Of a stretch of DNA of 64,000 nucleotides, positions 57,851 through 64,000 are shown in pieces. The first letter of the stretch is position 1. Each line of letters opens with the position of its first letter. Under the pieces are notes generated by a model. That model ran no database searches and was not told the origin of the DNA. It saw only the letters and a list, made by a program, of their open reading frames with translations. Both the position numbers and the translations under genes were made by a program. The stretch comes from Bryum argenteum (taxonomy: Eukaryota > Streptophyta > Bryopsida > Bryales > Bryaceae): contig CM073324.1 in the NCBI GenBank assembly GCA_037043015.1, positions 23,142,097 to 23,206,096 on the forward strand, read 5' to 3'.

Positions 57851-60800
57851 ATGTCGACAGCGAAAGCGAAGCTGCACACGGAAATGGCGAGGGCAGGCAA
57901 GAAATGCGAGTACGAGACGAAGCAATTGCCGCCCGCGGAGCTTCCCGGAGGGCGTTCGGACATTGAGTTTAATAAAGAGGATCCGATGTTCGCATGTACG
58001 TTGCATATGCCCGATGGCTCTATCATTCGTTCCAGCAATTTCCGAAGGAAGAAGGATGCTGAGCAAGACGCTGCTCTTCTCGCTCTTCAGAAGGTACGAT
58101 CGAGTGTTTGGTGATCAAGAGGTACTGTTCATGTCCATGTACTGTTCCTGCTTTACATTCAGGTTATTTTTAGTTTCTTATGATGTGTTATCCGTGCAGA
58201 TGGGAATACCGTATGAGCCTGGCGCATTACACGCAACGCCGAAGGAGCTTTGGGATGGATTACGTCGTAAAGTTTGTTTGGCCTTCGCGGATCAGGTATG
58301 TTTCCAGTTTCTATTTTCTGGATGTGGTTATGTTATTAGATATTCGTATGTGAGGTTTGCTCATTGGATTGTTGCGCAGATGGTGTTGTCGTACAAGCCT
58401 TTGGCGGAGCACTTCAGAGCGGCTGTGCAACGTAAAGGCTCAAGAAGTGATCAAGTGTCGGTCATCGTGTTGACAGTCTTGGATGCCAAGATTACGTCGC
58501 AATGTAAGGCGATTGACCACCTCGCAGAGAATAATCCGGCTCATGCTGCTGCTCTTGTTGCCATGGCCGCAGCTGAGTGCCCGACTCTTGAGCTTTCTGA
58601 CGATCGTTTATGGATAAGACGTGTTGAGCCATTCTCTTCTGAAATCGTATCGAAGCTCTTCAACGAACAAGTGAGTTCAGATGGTGAAGAAGAAACATGC
58701 TCAAGCAATGGAGCTTTATCGTACGAAGCAGTATACATCTCTGCGTTTACTGATAAGGATGCCGTCTCGATCAATCTTACCGCAGCACCAAATAGCTACT
58801 ACCTGGATGCTATAGCTCAGGAGCTCGATGTACCAGATGCAGGGCACGTTTTCATGTCCAGGTGTGTGTTCTCCACCACATGATTTTTCTGTGTCCAAAT
58901 TGCTAGTAATATTTGAACGATGAGATTTGTGCACTTGCGGTATCTGAAGTTCTTTAAGAGCCGCATTTTTCAGGCAGATTGCGAAGGCACCGGACGGGAC
59001 TCGCTTATTTTGGGGAGTGCGGGAGGGACTACCGTCGGTGAGCATTCCGGATGGTGAGCTAGTGGAGCAGGTGGAGCCGGTGAAGCAACATCCCGACCTC
59101 GGTGTCAAGGATGGTCCCATGGAAGCGCTCCGCAATCCGAGTGGACAGACGTTGCGAAATGAGCGAGCAAGCTTTCTCGTGGGACATGCTGTGTATGGAG
59201 ATGCCATTCTTGCAACTGTTGGATCGACTTGGCAATCAGATGGGAGATGCATTCACGAGCCTTACACGTTGAGATCTTTCCGCAAGTATGAACAATTCCA
59301 CCTCTCTTTCCATTGTAGACCCCTTGAGGTTTGTGGGGTACTTAAAGGACGTGGTTCTTCGTGTGTGCAGGTTGATGTTGGGGCGGACTCCGTGGGGAGC
59401 ATACAAAATAGGCAGAGAATCGCTCTTAGTAGCAGACTTGCCAAAGAACTATACTTGCAGGGCGCATTGGCAGGGTGCTAGTCCAAAATCTCTATTAGCA
59501 GATTTTTGTCAACAACATCGTCTGCCTGAGCCACACTATACCTACAGTGACTCTAGCAACGTAGAGGAAGGACAGTCAGATGACAATAAGCCTCAAATTC
59601 CGGGTAGTAGTCGGCAGGAGTCCTTTCATTGTAAGGTTGAAGTGAGTTCGCCAGGGAGCGATGCGCAGAGATACTGCTACCAGTCAGATGAGAAAGGATT
59701 CTTCCGAAGTCGCCACGATGCAATTCAGAGTGCGGCATTACGAACTGTGACTAGTTACGAAACGTGGTGTGGGACTGGCTGCCTTCGCAACCTCACCCGT
59801 TGCAAATCAAGTGGAGAACTCCTGGAGAACTCCTCGAGGAATGGACAGACTGTAGAGTTTCAAGTCATTGAAGGGGAGGATTTAGTGGGTGATCGACCTC
59901 CTCCTGGGTCAATTGTAAGCATAGATTACAAAGTGAACTTGATCCAGCAGGAAGGCTCTCACTGTAATGGAAGTAGTAGTAACCGTTTAGAGGCTCATGA
60001 TGATTTTAAGTTCGAGCTTGTCGAAGGCGCTGTAATTAGCCAGTTGGAGTCTTGTGTTAGTAAGGCCGTTGTCGGTCAGACTTTCCGATTTTGTATATCT
60101 GCGGAGGCCCTCGGTGTGTTGTTTCAAGCTAGCAGCAATGTTGGAGAATCTCAGCCAGGTACTCTTTCATCCATTATTCCCTTCTGCTTCTAAGTTTCTT
60201 ACAAGGTGGTCGCCGGTTTTACATTCTGCAGTGGCATTGCTTTAGGTTGGATGCTCGAGTATATCGTGACGCTGCTTAAGTTTGAAGAAGCGATGGAGGA
60301 CAGAATAGAATCATCACACTTTTCACCGCCGCTTTCTAAGCAGCGAGTTGAGCACGCTCGGACATTAATCAATGACTTGGACGCGAAGACTCTGGTACTG
60401 GACCTTATTTATGACTTTCGAGTGATTCTCATCATTCGTTATTCTAATGACCGTCTCTGCGAACACCATGCAGGTGGATCTGGGATGTGGCTCTGGGTGT
60501 CTATTGGAGGCCCTTCTAAAAGAGTCCAACACGCTGGAACACATGATTGGCATTGATATCTCTACAAAAGCCTTGAACCGCGGTGCCAAGGTAAAATCAT
60601 GGTTTTTCCCAAATTCGTTGGCATTCCAGTTTAGCGAGTTCCATCACTTACTATTTTCCTGTCTGGAGGGTAAACCAGACATTGAGCGCGACTTTGATGA
60701 AGCAGGAAGCTCATACCATCAAAAGTATAACTCTCTACGAAGGCTCCATCTCTGATCTGAATCCTCGTCTTTGCTGTCCAGATTTGGCAACTTGCATCGA

Positions 60801-61411
60801 GGTAAGCACTCTACATTTCATCGCGACATTCAGAAGTATTTAATTACTATTAACATGACATGGCTGTGGAGCAGGTGGTGGAGCATATGGATCCCGAGCC
60901 TTTAAGCAAGTTGGGCGAGAGTGTACTTGGAAAGCTAGCTCCCAGAGTATGGTTAGTCAGTACACCGAATATAGAGTACAATCCAATTATACGCGGCTTG
61001 GAATGGGACCCTGCAAGCAACAGCTTGAAGAAAGGGTTTCAGCAGCAGCAGCAGCAGCAGGTGCAGGTATCCAAGGAGAAGCAAGTGGACACAGAGATTC
61101 CAAATCTTAGAAACCATGATCACCGATTTGAGTGGACCCGAGCAGAGTTCCGAGAATGGGCTTCGCAGTTAGCGGCTCAGTTCAGCTACGAGGTCTGTTA
61201 TGCAGGTGTGGGAGGGGATGGCGCCGACGATGACAACGGTCCCGGATTTGCCACCCAGATTGCCATATTTTCACGCACTTTGGACCAGGACAGGGGGCCA
61301 GTAAGTGCCAGTGAGTTCAGGAAGCAATTAGAGAATAGAGAAGCTGGTGATGCTGCCTCGCCGTTGAAGGAGCGCTGGCAGTGGAACGTACCTGCAGCAG
61401 CAGTTTTGTAG
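57851..61411 (+). CDS. HEN1: HEN1 small-RNA 2'-O-methyltransferase, nine coding exons, complete
   Basis: Exons 57851-58093, 58200-58295, 58380-58861, 58974-59285, 59371-60158, 60246-60394, 60474-60590, 60679-60801 and 60875-61411 give 948 residues, close to 942 in Arabidopsis. Order: N-terminal dsRNA-binding domain (~20-80, SSNFRRKKDAEQDAALLALQ), La-like and second dsRNA-binding regions (~110-590), an FKBP-like domain with PPPGSIVSIDYKVNL, then the methyltransferase with VDLGCGSG (690-697) for S-adenosylmethionine, CIEVVEHM supplying Glu769, Glu772 and His773, and LRNHDHRFEWT supplying the last metal-binding His. HEN1 methylates the 3' ends of microRNA and siRNA duplexes, protecting them from uridylation and decay. 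All key residues are present. A lineage-specific Gln6 run sits at ~825-830. Confidence 0.97.
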
Positions 61412-62039
61412 ATCAACTAACATGGTCTCCCTCGGACAACTAACCCCCTTCTCGTAACTCATTTTTTTGGGGGTCAAATCTTAACTGTGTATACTTAGGA
61501 TTCGAATAGTGAGGGGGCAGAAACTGTCTCACACTTCCATTGTCTATACTTCACTGTTCGTAACAGGCTGTTTGTCGCTGCCGTCTGTCAACCACCAGAC
61601 GTGGTACACTCTAATTGCACTAGATGTAGCAGTTGTATTACGCGTCCCACAAACATTCGGAACCGTAATAGATTTCGTGAACACAATATCCCAGTAATGC
61701 ATTCTTTTTTGCATTCTTCTTTGTATCATGAAAGTTCAAAAGCTTATTTGTTGCAAAAATCTAGTATCGTCTTTCACATCTCTACTCTAATAGACTTTTT
61801 GATACTTTTTATTCAAGAAGTTGTGTGGGTGATTACCATAGAGCGTATATTCCACTGTTCTACAGGTATGGCATAAATGACTCCATGTTGATACTGTTTA
61901 TTCCACAAGTTCATGTGCGCCTGACAAAGGGCGGTGTATCTGATGTCATGGTTGATGTCATACCGATGCAACACTCATATTTTCTGATTTACAACTCAAG
62001 TCGGATAATTTGATGTCACACCAATGCACACATATATTT
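61412..62039. other. HEN1 3' flank
   Basis: Likely 3' untranslated region followed by AT-rich DNA. No gene or RNA recognised. Two related phrases, GATACTTTTTATTCAAGAAGT and GATACTGTTTATTCCACAAGT, at ~61800 and ~61890 suggest a short local duplication. Confidence 0.35.
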
Positions 62040-62808
62040 TTATTTAGAGGCAAGTCCGAGAGCATCTTCACTTGTCCCCTCATTTGAAGAGCCATGACTT
62101 TTCTAGCAAGTTACGTACTTTCTTTTGTTCACTTCGAAGTGAAAATGCTACTGCAATCAATCTATTGAAGAGTCATCAAAAAAATTCTGACTCTTATGGT
62201 GGCCTTGCAATGGTGAAAATTGCCCCAAAATTTGTGAAGGAAAAATATACAAAATTAGACTCCTTGAACTAAATTGCATGCCATATCTTCCTCTCATCTC
62301 AAACAAAAGTGAGGTTGCTACCACAAACTAGATTCAGATTGGAATTCAACCCAACATACAAAGTTGAAATCCAAATGTCGAAGAAAGAGAAGCAACTCTT
62401 TAAAATTCATGCACATTTCTTTTCAAATTTTTTTGGTATAGAAACATCATTGCAAATCTTATGCGTTAAATATCTCACTCACAAATTCCTCCAACTACAA
62501 AGTTGTTGATGTTCATCTTAAGATCATACTTACGCAAAAAAAATCATAAGTAACCAAATAAGATTCCACACAATTGACTTGCAATGGTAAAACATCTCCC
62601 ATGTTTGAAAATCCAAAAACAAAATGTACCTTCACTATTTGCATGTCATGTACTCATACTTTTTGACTGGGTATGCACTGTATACCACACCAACTAGACT
62701 TGATTGGGACTCAACATAAGTGATATTGTCACAAACAGACACACTGTGTAAAGAATTTATGGCTCTTCACAGTTTTAGCTTGTCATTCATAGAGCCGATC
62801 TACAGGGG
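62040..62808 (-). mobile_element. Reverse-oriented copy of the ~970-bp TTAA-flanked element
   Basis: ATTGACTTGCAATGGTAAAA and ACTAGACTTGATTGGGACTC are reverse matches to the left half of 17881-18852, and GTTCACTTCGAAGTGAAAATGC-like sequence to its right half. The left terminus in reverse is CTACAGGGG followed by TTAA at 62809-62812. The other terminus, near 62040, is not clear. Confidence 0.6.
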
Positions 62809-62920
62809 TTAATATACCCATTAACTAAATTGAAAAGAGAGAACTATACAATGTAGAGTTCAAATTTGAAATATCAAACTATTAAATTATATTATCCTCA
62901 AAATTGTATACCAAAGTCAT

Positions 62921-63173
62921 CACTAGTAAAAATTGTGTTCTAAAATGTTGACTGAAATTACATGTCCAATAGGACATTTTAGACTTATGTTCTACGTTAT
63001 TTCCGACATAAGTCTAAAGTGTCCTATTGGACATGTAATTGCAGTCAACATTTTAGAAATTATAATGTCCAATAGGACATTTTAGACTTATGTTCTACGT
63101 TATTTCGGCCATAAGTCTAAAATGTCCTATTAGTAATTCCAGCCAACATTTTAGAACACGATTCCTACTAGTG
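62921..63173. mobile_element. Palindromic foldback MITE, 253 bp, with two tandem internal hairpins
   Basis: Outer ends CACTAGTAAAAATTGTGTTC and, inverted, CACTAGTAGGAATCGTGTTC continue into TAAAATGTTG for a ~30-bp inverted repeat. Inside, two near-identical hairpins of ~90 bp (about 62962-63046 and 63064-63140) each have arms with AATAGGACATTTTAGACTTA and a loop around TTCTACGTTATTTC. TCAT lies on both sides. Nearly the whole element can fold on itself. Confidence 0.85.
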
Positions 63174-63410
63174 TCATGTAGTTTTAAGAATTGTGACTAC
63201 TTACATTCACCTTTTTGTTGAATTGCTAATCAACATGTTTGAGTTTCTTTGCATGATCAGTTTCTTTGGAAAGACCTATCTCTCGAAATGCCTATGTTCC
63301 AACTAAAAGAAAGACCTGATCATACATCGGCCTTCACATCCATGCTCATGAGGGTGTTACAAGTGTAAGAAAACCGGCTTGCAATTCTGCATCTTCAAGG
63401 CATCGAACAA

Positions 63411-63926
63411 TTATTCAAGAGCGGCATCCACAATAGATTTCCACATGGCCGGCTTGACTGCGGGCGTGCAAGAGGGAGGATAGAGCTCTGATGGTTATCT
63501 CCACATGATTATGCATCTATCAATTAGAACAGAAAAGATCAAGCCGCTCAACACAAGTTACCTTCGATCAAGCGGCAACGTTCCTTGAAACTTAAAGCAT
63601 GTATCGATGGGCTCTGACCGCCACTCTTGATCGCCAGAGAGCCACCAGTGACACCCAGAGCTGGATCTCCCCCAGTCGTGCATCTTGCTCCAAGGTTACC
63701 CATTACCACACTCAAGTTCCTGAACGTGTTCAAATGTTCTTTGTGAAGGAAACGAATCGGTTATGCCTTGGCTTGTATCAGTCGATTGTATACCTCTGGT
63801 GTGTCTAAAATCACCGACATCAGTTACCTCATCCTGCGAGACAGTTCTCATTGACAAGGGGTAGTATGTCTTGTTAATGAAAACCTTCATAGTATCAAAT
63901 AGCGGCGAAGCACCATCATCGTTCAC
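63411..63926 (-). CDS. 3' part of an unidentified gene (tentative)
   Basis: Minus-strand exons 63926-63794, 63738-63562 and 63487-63411 can be joined in phase to a stop at 63413-63411. They encode MKVFINKTYYPLSMRTVSQD, then HLNTFRNLSVVMGNLGARCT, GVTGGSLAIKSGGQSPSIHA, FKERCRLIEELYPPSCTPAV and a C-terminus MWKSIVDAALE. I do not recognise the family. The last junction is convincing (GT-AG, matching phase, sensible end); the 55-base intron at 63793-63739 is short and less certain. Upstream exons may lie beyond the right edge. Confidence 0.4.
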
Positions 63927-64000
63927 TTGTTAGCAACAACTTGATGGAAGGTCAGGACACAGTTGAATCGTGTAAATCAGGTGATCAGAGAAAGCGCTTT

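Noticed and set aside
1-64000. LTR retrotransposons, tRNA/rRNA genes, CRISPR arrays
   Set aside because: I looked for paired long terminal repeats, retroelement polyprotein motifs, tRNA arms and regular spacer arrays. Only two weak B-box-like motifs and one LINE-like remnant were found.

Overview
This window is nuclear DNA from a land plant. Genes are intron-rich with GT-AG splicing, encode plant-type proteins (EXO70A1, HEN1, a KDEL-ended PDI, a LUC7 splicing factor, potato-type-I inhibitor domains, a chloroplast-targeted epimerase-like protein), and sit in long AT-rich intergenic DNA full of small transposons. A GlpF-like major intrinsic protein (GIP type), known to me mainly from mosses, points to a bryophyte, most likely a moss. 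That placement is inference from one gene and was not tested. All exon calls below come from reading splice sites and checking that codon phase carries across every junction.

Layout, left to right: 5' part of a plastid aldose-1-epimerase-like gene (minus, 16-2441, runs off the left edge); complete EXO70A1 (plus, 4028-8884); AT-rich DNA with ~300-bp tandem repeats; an uncharacterised five-exon gene of 683 codons (plus, 11640-16650); a block of nested and adjacent terminal-inverted-repeat elements (17648-20250); a tropinone-reductase-like SDR (plus, 20837-22415); an ankyrin protein with a probable GC-AG intron (minus, 23397-25579); a LINE-like remnant; a single-exon cyclophilin with a membrane anchor (plus, 29009-29644); a two-domain potato-inhibitor-I gene (minus, 33102-34257); the GIP aquaglyceroporin (plus, 38082-40764); PDI (plus, 43196-45964); LUC7 (plus, 49478-53324); HEN1 (plus, 57851-61411); and the 3' end of an unidentified gene (minus, 63411-63926).

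The genes do not form one pathway; this is ordinary eukaryotic gene order. They act in exocytosis (EXO70), small-RNA methylation (HEN1), splicing (LUC7), secretory protein folding (PDI, cyclophilin), solute transport (GIP), redox metabolism (SDR) and protease inhibition.

The most unusual features are: (1) a family of elements whose termini read CCCTTAAACGTC or CCCCTAAA and are flanked by TTAA, present as full, nested, back-to-back and inverted copies; (2) a protease inhibitor with two inhibitor domains; (3) a GlpF-like channel with roughly 100 extra residues in one loop; (4) a first intron made of tandem copies of its own exon/intron junction; (5) the unidentified 683-codon gene; (6) a palindromic foldback element containing two hairpins. 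I saw no tRNA or rRNA genes, no CRISPR and no recognisable LTR element.
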